A stretch of 33,182 nucleotides of DNA from Candidatus Dadabacteria bacterium CSP1-2 (GCA_001443445.1 LDXN01000007.1:40209-73390), one strand, 5' to 3'; shown: positions 15,822-23,796, counted from the first letter of the stretch. The notes: generated from the letters alone by a model not told the origin. Program-made: numbers and translations.

Positions 15822-17119
15822 TCCAAAGATACTCGCGACCTGAGATGTTAAGAATCTGGAGTGAGGATGCTAAGTATCAGAACTGGCTTCGTATAGAGAT
15901 TGCAGTCTGCGAAGCCTGGGCTAAGCTTGGACGGATCCCGGTTGAATCTTTAGCAAATATTAAAGAGCGTGCAAGTTTTAATGCAACACGGGTTGAGGAG
16001 CTAGAGAAGACGTTAAAGCATGATGTTATAGCCTTTCTTACATGCGTTTCAGAATATGTTGGAGAAGAGTCGAGGTATATTCATGTTGGACTTACATCAT
16101 CCGATGTTTTGGACACATCCTTTGCGCTTCAACTAAGGGATGCGGCGACTATAATAGTTGATGATTTGAAACAGGTGATCGAGGTTCTAAGAGGGCTTGC
16201 ATATAAACATAAGTACACACCCATGATAGGAAGAACCCATGGGATTCATGCAGAGCCTATAACCCTAGGTCTTGTTTTTGCACTCTGGTATGACGAGATG
16301 AAAAGAAACCTCGATCGGATGGAAAGGGCAAGAGATGTTGTAAGCGTTGGTAAAATTTCCGGCGCTGTTGGAACCTTCGCAAACGTTCCTCCTTTTGTAG
16401 AAGAGCATGTATGCAGTGTCCTTGGGCTTAAACCAGCAAAGGTTTCCACTCAGATTATTCAACGTGACATACATGCGGAGTATTTCCTCACGCTCTCGAT
16501 AATAGCATCAACGATTGAAAAGATTGCCCTACAGATCAGGCACTTTCAAAGAACTGAGGTCATAGAGCTAGAGGAGCCGTTTACTCAAGGACAGAAGGGA
16601 TCATCCGCCATGCCCCATAAGAGAAATCCTGTGCTATCTGAAAACCTATGCGGGCTTTCGAGGCTAGTTCGCTCTTACGCTATTTCCGCGCTTGAGAATA
16701 TTCCACTCTGGCATGAGCGTGATATTAGTCACTCATCGGTAGAAAGGGTAATCGGTCCTGATGCTACTGTTTTAGTTGATTTTATGCTATATCGCCTTCG
16801 GGGGCTTCTTGATACACTCGAGATATATCCAGAAAATATGGAAAAAAACCTATGGCTTACTCGTGGTCTTATTTTCTCGGAAAAGATATTACTTAAATTA
16901 ATTGACAAGGGTTTATCAAGAGAGGATGCTTACCTCCTAGTTCAGGGAAACGCGATGAAATGTTGGACGGATAAAATTGATTTCAAGAATTTAATTATTA
17001 ATGACAGAAAGATAATAAGTCACCTCTCCCTTGAGGAAATAGAAGAGTGCTTTGATGTAAAGCATGACTTAAAACAGGTGGACTATATTTTTGATAGGGT
17101 TTTTAGTGAAAGTGAATAA
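15818..17119 (+). CDS. purB: Adenylosuccinate lyase
   Basis: PurB removes fumarate from SAICAR and from adenylosuccinate in purine synthesis. The 433 residues match the short bacterial form. Visible motifs are RYIHVGLTSSDVLDTS near 88-103, IGRTHGIHAEPITLG near 137-151 (catalytic His region), and the fumarase/lyase signature GSSAMPHKRNP at about 261-271. WHERDISHSSVERV near 300 carries active-site residues. The gene begins four bases inside the end of the WalJ-like gene. It is followed by a 267-base gap with its own promoter for the next gene; no clear terminator was seen after purB. Confidence 0.97.
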   Translation: MIQRYSRPEMLRIWSEDAKYQNWLRIEIAVCEAWAKLGRIPVESLANIKERASFNATRVEELEKTLKHDVIAFLTCVSEYVGEESRYIHVGLTSSDVLDTSFALQLRDAATIIVDDLKQVIEVLRGLAYKHKYTPMIGRTHGIHAEPITLGLVFALWYDEMKRNLDRMERARDVVSVGKISGAVGTFANVPPFVEEHVCSVLGLKPAKVSTQIIQRDIHAEYFLTLSIIASTIEKIALQIRHFQRTEVIELEEPFTQGQKGSSAMPHKRNPVLSENLCGLSRLVRSYAISALENIPLWHERDISHSSVERVIGPDATVLVDFMLYRLRGLLDTLEIYPENMEKNLWLTRGLIFSEKILLKLIDKGLSREDAYLLVQGNAMKCWTDKIDFKNLIINDRKIISHLSLEEIEECFDVKHDLKQVDYIFDRVFSESE

Positions 17120-17324
17120 CGAAAAAAAACTGTTAAACCTTGATATACAGATATATACAAATACATCTCACATCAATTACTGTTCTAAAAATTGCGGACT
17201 TAGAGTGTGAGTGTTTTAATGTTCTTCTAACGAAGTTCTGTATGAGATTAACGATTCAAATTCCTTAATCCAAAATTCGGGTTAGGCATAAATCAGACTT
17301 ACGCAATCGGAAATCGGATTTTGG

Positions 17325-17352
17325 TTGCTTTTCAGATAAGTGGTGGTATATT
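17325..17352 (+). promoter_or_regulatory. Extended -10 promoter of the DsbA-like gene
   Basis: TTGCTT (17325-17330), 16 bases, TATATT (17347-17352), with the extended -10 dinucleotide TG at 17344-17345. The 10-base word TTACGCAATC occurs directly repeated at 17299-17308 and 17353-17362, one copy upstream of the -35 and the other abutting the -10. Confidence 0.42.
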
Positions 17353-17386
17353 TTACGCAATCTTTTGAGTAATTGAGGAGGTAAAA

Positions 17387-18376
17387 ATGAGATTTAAGTT
17401 GTTTTCAATATTTATGTTGGTTTCATGTCTTTTTGCGATGGAGGTTCGTGTCTCTGCCCAAAACATATCGTCTGAAGATGCAAAGAGGCTCCAACTCTTT
17501 CTTAAAAGGACCTTGGGGGCAAGGGTGCCTGCAGATGCTAAAATTGAGGTAAAGGGTTATGAGAAGAGCTCAATTCAGGGTTTCAAAAAGGGTACTTTTG
17601 CAGTTCAGTCATCTAAGGGGTCGGGAGATGTACCTTTTTTAGTGAGTAATGATGGGCGATACTTAATTTTTGGTGAACCTATAGAGACTCAAAAATTCCA
17701 AGATGCAGGTGTAGCAGGGATGAAGAAGGGAACAATCCCTTTAGGGCGCCAGTCAGTTTCAATTCTTATGACTAAAGATGGAAAGTATATAATTCTTGGT
17801 GAATTGATTGACTCTAAGGTTAATCCACTTGATGAAACAATGAAAAAGATTTCTTTAAATGATGTACCCATAAAAGGGGACAAGAGTGCAAAGGTTACAG
17901 TAGTTGAGTATTCGGATTTTCAGTGCCCTTTCTGCAAACGTGCCACAGATATGCTTCCTGGAATCTTGGATCAATACAAGAATAAGGTGAAATTGGTTTT
18001 TAAGCAGCTACCACTACCTAATCACCCATGGGCTAATGATGCCGCCATTGCTTCAGAGTGCGCATTTGATCAGGGAAACGATGCTTTCTGGAAGTTTCAT
18101 GACCTTCTCTTTCAAAAGCAAAAGGATATTACTGTAGAGAAATCTAAAGAGCAGTTTAAGACCTTTGCAAAGGATGTAGGTTTAAACACAGCTAAGTTTG
18201 ACACCTGCGTTAATTCCCCTGAGACAGCCACAACAGTTCAAAACCAGATCAAAGAGGCACAGTCTCTTGGCATAAGCTCAACGCCAACGTTTGTGGTGAA
18301 TGGTATGCTTGTTCCTGGGGCTAATCCTGATGGCTTAAAAGCGGCAATTGATGCTAGCCTATCAGGTAACATATAA
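17387..18376 (+). CDS. Periplasmic DsbA-like thioredoxin-fold protein
   Basis: A secreted thiol oxidoreductase of 329 residues. A signal peptide ends near VSA-Q (24/25). The N-terminal half (about 30-145) holds a duplicated module: KKGT and VPFLVSNDGRYLIFGEPIE at 67-100, then KKGT and VSILMTKDGKYIILGELID at 113-142. The C-terminal half (about 150-329) is a DSBA-like (BdbD/Thioredoxin_4 type) domain. It opens with VVEYSDFQCPFCKR, active-site C180-P-F-C183, and carries the cis-proline loop SSTPTFVVNG near 295-304. An extra cysteine pair (C205-region SECAF and DTCVN) may form a structural bridge. The strong site GAGGAGG precedes the ATG. It stands alone; no VKOR or DsbB partner is nearby, so its reoxidation partner is unknown. 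Confidence 0.9.
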   Translation: MRFKLFSIFMLVSCLFAMEVRVSAQNISSEDAKRLQLFLKRTLGARVPADAKIEVKGYEKSSIQGFKKGTFAVQSSKGSGDVPFLVSNDGRYLIFGEPIETQKFQDAGVAGMKKGTIPLGRQSVSILMTKDGKYIILGELIDSKVNPLDETMKKISLNDVPIKGDKSAKVTVVEYSDFQCPFCKRATDMLPGILDQYKNKVKLVFKQLPLPNHPWANDAAIASECAFDQGNDAFWKFHDLLFQKQKDITVEKSKEQFKTFAKDVGLNTAKFDTCVNSPETATTVQNQIKEAQSLGISSTPTFVVNGMLVPGANPDGLKAAIDASLSGNI

Positions 18377-18386
18377 ATGAATACAG

Positions 18387-18522
18387 AGTCAGCCGGCTGT
18401 TGTTTGAAAATTATAAATTTTGATTCACCTTTTCATCCATACAATTATTTTTCCAAATTTGAATTGCTGTTATAAATCAAAATTGAAAAACAATCCAAAA
18501 GAGGAATAAAGGTCGGCTGACT
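18387..18522. repeat. Nested inverted repeats between convergent genes
   Basis: Outer arms AGTCAGCCG (18387-18395) and CGGCTGACT (18514-18522) are perfect. Inner arms AATTTTGATT (18416-18425) and AATCAAAATT (18475-18484) are also perfect. The left outer arm runs into a palindrome CAGCCGGCTG (18390-18399). The element fills most of the gap between the ends of the DsbA-like gene and the deoxyhypusine-synthase-like gene. It could be a bidirectional terminator or a small non-coding repeat element. Confidence 0.6.
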
Positions 18523-18562
18523 TTAAGATTCCTTTTATCTTCCTTAAAATTATTAATAAACA

Positions 18563-19573
18563 CTACAGCCATTCCTTTACAGCTCCCACCATGATCGGAA
18601 GTGCGATAGTCATATCGCAATGAACAGTTGCAAACCTTGCTTGGGGTGCATATTTATTCCACGAGATGGCTTCATCTAGCGTACTTCCGCTTAAGCCTCC
18701 AAACTGGGGTTGATCCGTAGTGATGAGAACACCATAGTTATATCCGATTTCCCTGTCTTCCAAAATTTGAACACCATGCTTTATGAATTCAATCATTGGT
18801 GTAACCTGCTGTGCCCAGTTTCTCGGCACACCTCCTCCCAGAATAAGTATCCCACGCTTTTTGTATTTCCTATCTGAGAAGATTTCTATATATTTTTCAT
18901 TATCGAGCAGAAGATCAACAACGATCCTTTTTTTTGGGTGTTTCTTGTTGAAGGTTGTTAAAGATATTCCGATTTCGCTATCATGAATCGTGGGAGAAAA
19001 TATTGGGATGCCGCTTTTTAATGCGCTTACAACAAAGCTCTGCCCTTTATATAAACCTTTCCCCAAGATGTAAGTCGCAATCCTTTTACAGAGCTCTGGA
19101 GTGGAAATAATCCCACTTCCTTCCTGTCCCCAAAGCTCATTTAGCAAGAGGTCAACTTCATTGAGTTTTGTTTCATCTAGAAGTGAGTCGTACATCCTAT
19201 CGATCCGCAAATCTCTAAGCTCTAAATCGTTCATCATATGGTGTCCTTTGTAATGACTAAATCCTAACGCTTCTACCATATCGTGCGCAATTTGAGAGCC
19301 TGCAGTAATTATGACGTCAATAAATTTTAGCTCTATCAAGTCGCATATAACACCTTGAAGTCCGCCAGGAACAGGGGCGCCAGCAATTGTGAGGGTTTTT
19401 AAACAATTAGAGGCTTTAACCATCTCTAAAAGGATTTTTGCTCCTTCTCCTAATGCCCTGGCCTGAAAGGACATATTGGAGAATGCATTAACATAGTCTC
19501 CTATGCCTCTTAGCTTTCTAACCGAAGGTTGAGAAACAGGAGAATGCAAATAATCTTCTCTCTTTTTCTTCAA
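18563..19573 (-). CDS. Deoxyhypusine synthase-like protein
   Basis: A 336-residue member of the deoxyhypusine synthase family. True synthases move the aminobutyl group of spermidine to a lysine of eIF5A; bacteria lack eIF5A, and bacterial homologues are thought to transfer it to small amines, making homospermidine-like polyamines. Family features include the NAD-fold segments TLTIAGAPVPGGLQG and VIITAGSQIAHD. The body is rich in glycine (GILILGGGVPRNW) with GVLITTDQPQFGGLSGSTLDEA, and the catalytic lysine lies in SWNK (K307). The start is TTG at 19573, because AAAGGAG lies 8 bases upstream; another TTG six codons earlier would place that site inside the gene. It is a single minus-strand gene. 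Which acceptor it uses cannot be read here. Confidence 0.9.
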   Translation of the reverse strand: MKKKREDYLHSPVSQPSVRKLRGIGDYVNAFSNMSFQARALGEGAKILLEMVKASNCLKTLTIAGAPVPGGLQGVICDLIELKFIDVIITAGSQIAHDMVEALGFSHYKGHHMMNDLELRDLRIDRMYDSLLDETKLNEVDLLLNELWGQEGSGIISTPELCKRIATYILGKGLYKGQSFVVSALKSGIPIFSPTIHDSEIGISLTTFNKKHPKKRIVVDLLLDNEKYIEIFSDRKYKKRGILILGGGVPRNWAQQVTPMIEFIKHGVQILEDREIGYNYGVLITTDQPQFGGLSGSTLDEAISWNKYAPQARFATVHCDMTIALPIMVGAVKEWL

Positions 19574-19957
19574 GTACTCATCTCCTTTCAATTAAGTTTA
19601 AGCAACATAAGGCATACAGATATTTGAGAGGGTTTATATAAATCCTTTATCATAATCCTCATGGTCCGCTGAGCTCTGTTGTTAATATAATCTTAATTTA
19701 ATTCATTTATAAAGATGATTGATCATACTGAGATTCATCTAATCATGTTTAGAGTTTGTAAGTAGGTATCATGCGGATCTTAATCTGTCAAGTATTAAGC
19801 TTGGTCTCAAGGTGTAGCATTACAAGATTAGTTCTAATTGTTATTATTCCAACTGCACTTCGCGTGAAATTAGCTTATCAATTACAGAGGTTTTTTATGC
19901 AATACAGTGTAGTGGGATTGGAAAACCTTACCTTTTGTTATTTTAGGCAAAGAGCAG

Positions 19958-20298
19958 AGACGTCGTTAACGGCGTCTGATTAATTGTAGAGTCGCATCGC
20001 AATGCGTCTCTACAATAATTTCCGAATAAATTACATGTAGGGACTGATCCCCGTATCAGTCAATATAATATGCCCGTTCGTGGAACGGGCACTACATCCA
20101 GAAGCATTACATATTAATACATCATCCTGAACCCTGGCCTGACGCTGGGACAGGATTGTTTCAGGGTCTCTTATTGTCATCCCGAATTAAGTTATCTGGC
20201 ATCTTTTGTTTTCCTTGATTCCCGCTTACTGCGTGAGGGAGTGACAGTGAGCGGTGGATTCCCAATTAAGCTTGTACCCACATGTCTTTAGTGGGTAA
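19958..20298. repeat. Cluster of small palindromic repeats
   Basis: Consecutive hairpins: AGACG...CGTCT around CGTTAACG (19958-19977, imperfect); TTGTAGAG...CTCTACAA, 14-bp arms with one mismatch and loop CGCA (19984-20015); GACTGAT/ATCAGTC (20042-20061); TGCCCGTTC/GAACGGGCA with loop GTG (20071-20091); CCTGAA/TTCAGG (20127-20166); CCGCTTACTG/CAGTGAGCGG with one mismatch (20223-20255); TACCCAC/GTGGGTA (20276-20298). Such units are typical of dispersed non-coding intergenic repeats (REP/MITE-like). Their copy number in the genome cannot be seen here. Confidence 0.75.
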
Positions 20299-20362
20299 CA
20301 TTTGGGAATGACAGATGCCCATTGAGACCTAAAGGTTTTCCGCTCCGCTACATCCTATAAGA

Positions 20363-20391
20363 TTGAGCTTATACCACAGTTGTGCTATCTT
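20363..20391 (+). promoter_or_regulatory. Extended -10 promoter of the zinc-ribbon/RDD gene
   Basis: TTGAGC (20363-20368), 17 bases, TATCTT (20386-20391) with TG at 20383-20384. The predicted start near 20398 leaves a leader of only about 5 bases before the ATG at 20403. Confidence 0.42.
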
Positions 20392-20402
20392 TAACAAACG
20401 TT

Positions 20403-21374
20403 ATGAAGTGCCCAAAGTGTGGATTTAATAGTTTTGAATACCTTGATGCCTGTAAGAAGTGCGGTAATACCCTCGAGGTAAACCCAAGATATAAGGTTCT
20501 TTACGGATCCTTTGAAAAAGATAAAGGACAAGAAGATGTAAATTTAGCTGAGAGTAAAAGAAGCAAAGAAGAGATTGGGAAACCTATCATTTCCACTCCT
20601 TCTGTCTTAATTTCATCCCCTCTAGAATCCTTAGAATCTAAAAAAAGAGAGGAGGTTATAAAATCTACATTTCCTCCTTCTGGCTATTACTCATTGCCTC
20701 AAGAGACTCCAATTTATATTGAAGAAGCTAAAAGAGGAGAAGAAATAGCTGTATCTGAGAGAAAGGTAAGCAAAGAGGAAATTGAGAAATCTATCGTTTC
20801 TACTTCCTCTGTCTTAGTCCCACCCTCTCAAGAATTCTTAAAATCTAAAAAAAGTGACGAGGAACTTGTAAAATCACCATTATTTACTTCCAGCTATTAC
20901 TCCTCACCTCAAGAGTCTCCAGCATTTGCGGAGAACGAAGAAATACTTCCATACAACCTTGCTGGTTTGGGCTTAAGAATCGGAGCTTTTCTTCTAGATA
21001 TCATAATACTATTTGTGGTAACGACGCTAACGCTCTGGGTCGGGTTTTCTTTAGGTAGTATCGTTTTTAACATTAGAGAAGAGAACTTCATAAATGTTAT
21101 TGTCCCGCTATACCTGATACTTTTTTTTCTTAGTACTACATATTTTGTTTTTCTTCAGGGATTTTCAGGAAAAACAATCGGGAAGATGCTCTTCGGGATA
21201 AGGGTAATCAGAACGGATGGAGAATCTATAGGGTTCTGGGATGCTCTAATTAGGTGGGTAGGATACTTTATTTCATTAATATTTATATTTATTGGATTTA
21301 TCTGGGCCGTTTTTGATCCTAAGCGCCAAGCTTGGCACGACAAATTTGCTGAAACCTATGTTGTTAAAGAATAA
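20403..21374 (+). CDS. Zinc-ribbon and RDD-domain membrane protein with duplicated linker
   Basis: A 323-residue protein in three parts. An N-terminal zinc ribbon has C3-x2-C6 and C17-x2-C20 (MKCPKCGF, CKKCGN). A polar Ser/Glu/Lys-rich linker (about 40-180) contains two copies of a unit with a 69-residue period, starting at Ser54 and Ser123; each has SKEEI, STxSVL, SKK, YYS and PQEXP in the same order. An RDD family membrane domain (about 183-323) follows, with LRIGAFLLDIIILF, GKTIGKMLFGIRVIRTDG and FDPKRQAWHDKFAETYVV. RDD proteins have unknown or transport-related roles. The ATG at 20403 is preferred to a GTG at 20382 because that GTG lies in front of the predicted -10 box; no ribosome-binding site precedes the ATG. 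The stop is 6 bases before gshA. Confidence 0.85.
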   Translation: MKCPKCGFNSFEYLDACKKCGNTLEVNPRYKVLYGSFEKDKGQEDVNLAESKRSKEEIGKPIISTPSVLISSPLESLESKKREEVIKSTFPPSGYYSLPQETPIYIEEAKRGEEIAVSERKVSKEEIEKSIVSTSSVLVPPSQEFLKSKKSDEELVKSPLFTSSYYSSPQESPAFAENEEILPYNLAGLGLRIGAFLLDIIILFVVTTLTLWVGFSLGSIVFNIREENFINVIVPLYLILFFLSTTYFVFLQGFSGKTIGKMLFGIRVIRTDGESIGFWDALIRWVGYFISLIFIFIGFIWAVFDPKRQAWHDKFAETYVVKE

Positions 21375-21380
21375 CCCTGA

Positions 21381-22643
21381 ATGAGATTTCTTGACGAAAT
21401 TAATTATAGGCTAAATGAAAAGGCTGAAGAGATAGAGGACTGGATTGATGAACAGAGCCGAAAGGTAAAGGTTCCGCTTTATACTTCGGTCGACCTAAGG
21501 GTCTCTCAACATAAGATCACCCCTGTTGACACAAATATATTCCCAGCAGGGTTTAACAACCTCTGCCATGTTTTTAGAGAGCGTGTGGGAAGGCTTTTTA
21601 GAGAAGAGTTCATTCGGAGTCACCCTGAAACAAGAAAGATTGTTGTAGTCCCTGAGCTTCATACGAGGAATCCATACTACTGGGAAAATATACAAGTAAT
21701 TAAAACTATTCTTGAGAGTGAGGGATTTCTCGTTGAAATCGGGCTTGTAAGTGACGAACTCCATCAGGATGGAATAGGTTTTAAAACTATAAGCGGGAAG
21801 GAGGTAAAGGCTTATAAGCTAAAGAGAAAGGGTGATATTGCTTACGTTTCCGAGTTTGTTCCGGATCTAATCTTAATTAATAACGATTTCTCCTCGAAAT
21901 GTCCCGAGATTCTTAGGGATATTAGACAGCCAGTCGAACCTCCTGTTGAAATGGGGTGGCATACACGTAGAAAGAATATTCATTTTGAGTTTTATAATAA
22001 GCTCGTAAGAGAGCTAGCGGATATAATAGAGATTGATCCTTGGGTAATTTCTATTGAAACCTTTTCTACAAAGGGGGTAGATTTTGATAAACCTGAGGGT
22101 CGAGAAGTTGTAGCCACATCTGTAGAGCTTCTTTTGAGTAGGCTTAGAAATGAGTACGAGAAAAGGGGCGTTAATGAAAAGCCCTTTGTTTTCGTGAAGA
22201 GCAACTCAGGCACATATGGTATGTCAGTGCTAAGCGTTTTAGCCGGGGATGATATTAGGACTCTTAATGCTGAAGGAAGAAAGCAGATGAAGGTTGCTAA
22301 GGGTGGAAAGCCAGTAAGGGATATTGTGATTCAAGAGGGAATACCTACTTCCCTTAAATTTGGACCACACGCTGTAGGAGAGCCAGTTATTTATCTAATA
22401 AAATCGAATGTAGCGGGGGGGTTTCTTAGACTAAATAAAGGAAAGAGCGAATTTGACAATCTAAATACAAAGGGAATGGAATTTTCTTGTCTCTCTTTCG
22501 AAAATGAGAATTCTTGTGAGAACAAGGAATGTGAGAAGTTTTTACCACCTGCTTATCAAATAATTGCTCGGGTAGCAAGCATAGCTGCGGGATACGAGAT
22601 TGAAAAGATTCTCAAGGAAGGCGGATGTAAAGATTCCTCTTAA
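21381..22643 (+). CDS. gshA: Glutamate-cysteine ligase, Acidithiobacillus ferrooxidans type
   Basis: It joins glutamate and cysteine, the first step to glutathione. The 420-residue product matches the GshA group first seen in Acidithiobacillus ferrooxidans, unrelated in sequence to the E. coli enzyme. Recognisable stretches are VDTNIFPAGFNNLC, VVPELHTRNPYYWENI, IDPWVISIETFSTKGVDF, VFVKSNSGTYGMSV and GPHAVGEPVIYLIKSNVAGG, the last two being ATP-grasp-like glycine and lysine segments. The C-terminus is cysteine-rich (six Cys in the last 50 residues), somewhat odd for the family. It starts 6 bases after the RDD gene without its own ribosome-binding site, so it probably depends on translation of that gene. 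No gshB (glutathione synthetase) gene is in the window. Confidence 0.88.
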   Translation: MRFLDEINYRLNEKAEEIEDWIDEQSRKVKVPLYTSVDLRVSQHKITPVDTNIFPAGFNNLCHVFRERVGRLFREEFIRSHPETRKIVVVPELHTRNPYYWENIQVIKTILESEGFLVEIGLVSDELHQDGIGFKTISGKEVKAYKLKRKGDIAYVSEFVPDLILINNDFSSKCPEILRDIRQPVEPPVEMGWHTRRKNIHFEFYNKLVRELADIIEIDPWVISIETFSTKGVDFDKPEGREVVATSVELLLSRLRNEYEKRGVNEKPFVFVKSNSGTYGMSVLSVLAGDDIRTLNAEGRKQMKVAKGGKPVRDIVIQEGIPTSLKFGPHAVGEPVIYLIKSNVAGGFLRLNKGKSEFDNLNTKGMEFSCLSFENENSCENKECEKFLPPAYQIIARVASIAAGYEIEKILKEGGCKDSS

Positions 22644-22891
22644 CCTTTTACATATTTGATATAATAATGCTTGCAGTTTAATAATCCATAACTTCTTTAG
22701 GACTATATTTGCTTAGAATTCGATCTAGTGGCATGTAGATCTAAATACATATGAGCTTGCATGAATCGAATGTATTACAAATAAAATTTATTCTGTTAAA
22801 CCCTTACCTTTGTTGCAGATGTATTTGACCCGTGTTAATTTAACTGAGCCTTATTAACACCCCTCTATTAAAGGACTAGGAGCTAATTAGA

Positions 22892-23647
22892 ATGTATCCA
22901 ATACTTTTTAGAATAGGTGATATTGCGATCTCTTCATACATGGTAACGATGTCTATCGCTTTCCTTGTAGCTTATATCCTTTGTAAAGGTGAGTTTAAAA
23001 GAAGGGGCTTGAGTGAGGATCTTCTTGATCTGCTTCTCGTTGCTAATGTGCTTGGTGGAATAGTAGGGGCAAAGATTCTTTTTCTTATGGAGAATGTAAC
23101 CTTCAGTGAATTTATTGGGGACCCTATCAGGTATCTTTCTTCCGGGCTTACATTTTTAGGGGGTTTTTTGGGAGCAGTTGTTTTGATATTAGTAGTTGTG
23201 TGGGCAAAGAAGGTACGCTTTTGGCTAGCTTCGGACGCAATGGCTCCTTCTCTTGTTATCGGCTATGCTATTGCAAAGATTGGTTGCTTTCTGGTTGGGG
23301 ATGACTATGGAATCCCTTCTAATCTACCCTGGGCTATGTCCTTTCCTAAGGGCGCCCCTCCAACAAATGAAATGGTGCATCCTGCTCAGATCTATGAAAT
23401 GCTAGCGTCTGCGGGAATATTTGTGTTTGCGTGGAAGATTCGCAAGTGTAATAAGCCTATTGGATGGCTTACTGCAATCGTTTTCATACTAATGGGGCTA
23501 GAAAGATTTCTTGTAGAGTTTGTGAGAAATACAACACCAAGCTTCATCCCCGGAGTTTCTCTAGCTCAGCTTATGTCCATTGGATTAGTGGTTGCAGGGG
23601 TTTTAAAACTACTTCAACTGAGAATGGAAGCAAGAAAACATGCATAA
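22892..23647 (+). CDS. Prolipoprotein diacylglyceryl transferase-like protein (divergent)
   Basis: A 251-residue membrane protein with about seven hydrophobic segments, related to Lgt, which moves diacylglycerol onto the lipobox cysteine of prelipoproteins. Kept features are FRIGDIAISSYMVT at 6-19, SSGLTFLGGFLGA at 83-95, AKIGCFLVGDDYG at 128-140, HPAQIYE at 163-169 and ERFLVEFVR at 204-212. Residues essential in E. coli Lgt differ: the His of the AFHGG motif is Leu89, and the Arg of the GRxGNF signature is Lys129 (KIGCF). It is therefore either a divergent Lgt or a paralogue with a changed function. AGGAGC sits 8 bases before the ATG. It precedes trkA by 149 bases and may be a single-gene unit. 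Confidence 0.85.
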   Translation: MYPILFRIGDIAISSYMVTMSIAFLVAYILCKGEFKRRGLSEDLLDLLLVANVLGGIVGAKILFLMENVTFSEFIGDPIRYLSSGLTFLGGFLGAVVLILVVVWAKKVRFWLASDAMAPSLVIGYAIAKIGCFLVGDDYGIPSNLPWAMSFPKGAPPTNEMVHPAQIYEMLASAGIFVFAWKIRKCNKPIGWLTAIVFILMGLERFLVEFVRNTTPSFIPGVSLAQLMSIGLVVAGVLKLLQLRMEARKHA

Positions 23648-23739
23648 CTTGGAGTTTAAAAAGACGTTAGTATTTAGTAATATTTTTTTGAAAGTTCATA
23701 AAGCTAAGACTCATCATCGTTATGTAATATGAGGATGGG

Positions 23740-23768
23740 TTAACAAAATTATTTCTGTATCCTATTGT
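23740..23768 (+). promoter_or_regulatory. Candidate promoter for trkA-trkH
   Basis: TTAACA (23740-23745), 17 bases, TATTGT (23763-23768). The start would be near 23775, about 20 bases before the trkA ATG with AAGGAA between them. Confidence 0.4.
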
Positions 23769-23796
23769 TGATTTATTATTATAAAGGAACCTGATT

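Larger units (their letters stand above)
19574..20402. other. Long intergenic region with repeat cluster
   Basis: Some 830 bases with no supported gene. The part next to the deoxyhypusine-synthase-like gene carries a near-palindrome AGGGTTTATATAAATCCT (19628-19645), a possible operator. From about 19950 to 20300 there is a run of small hairpins (entered separately). The last 40 bases hold the promoter of the zinc-ribbon/RDD gene. A 70-codon plus-strand frame (19771-19983) has no family resemblance and ends inside the repeats. Confidence 0.65.

Noticed and set aside
19771-19983. 70-codon plus-strand frame
   Set aside because: No family resemblance and it ends inside the hairpin cluster.
19958-20298. 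CRISPR array
   Set aside because: The repeats differ from each other and have no regular spacers.
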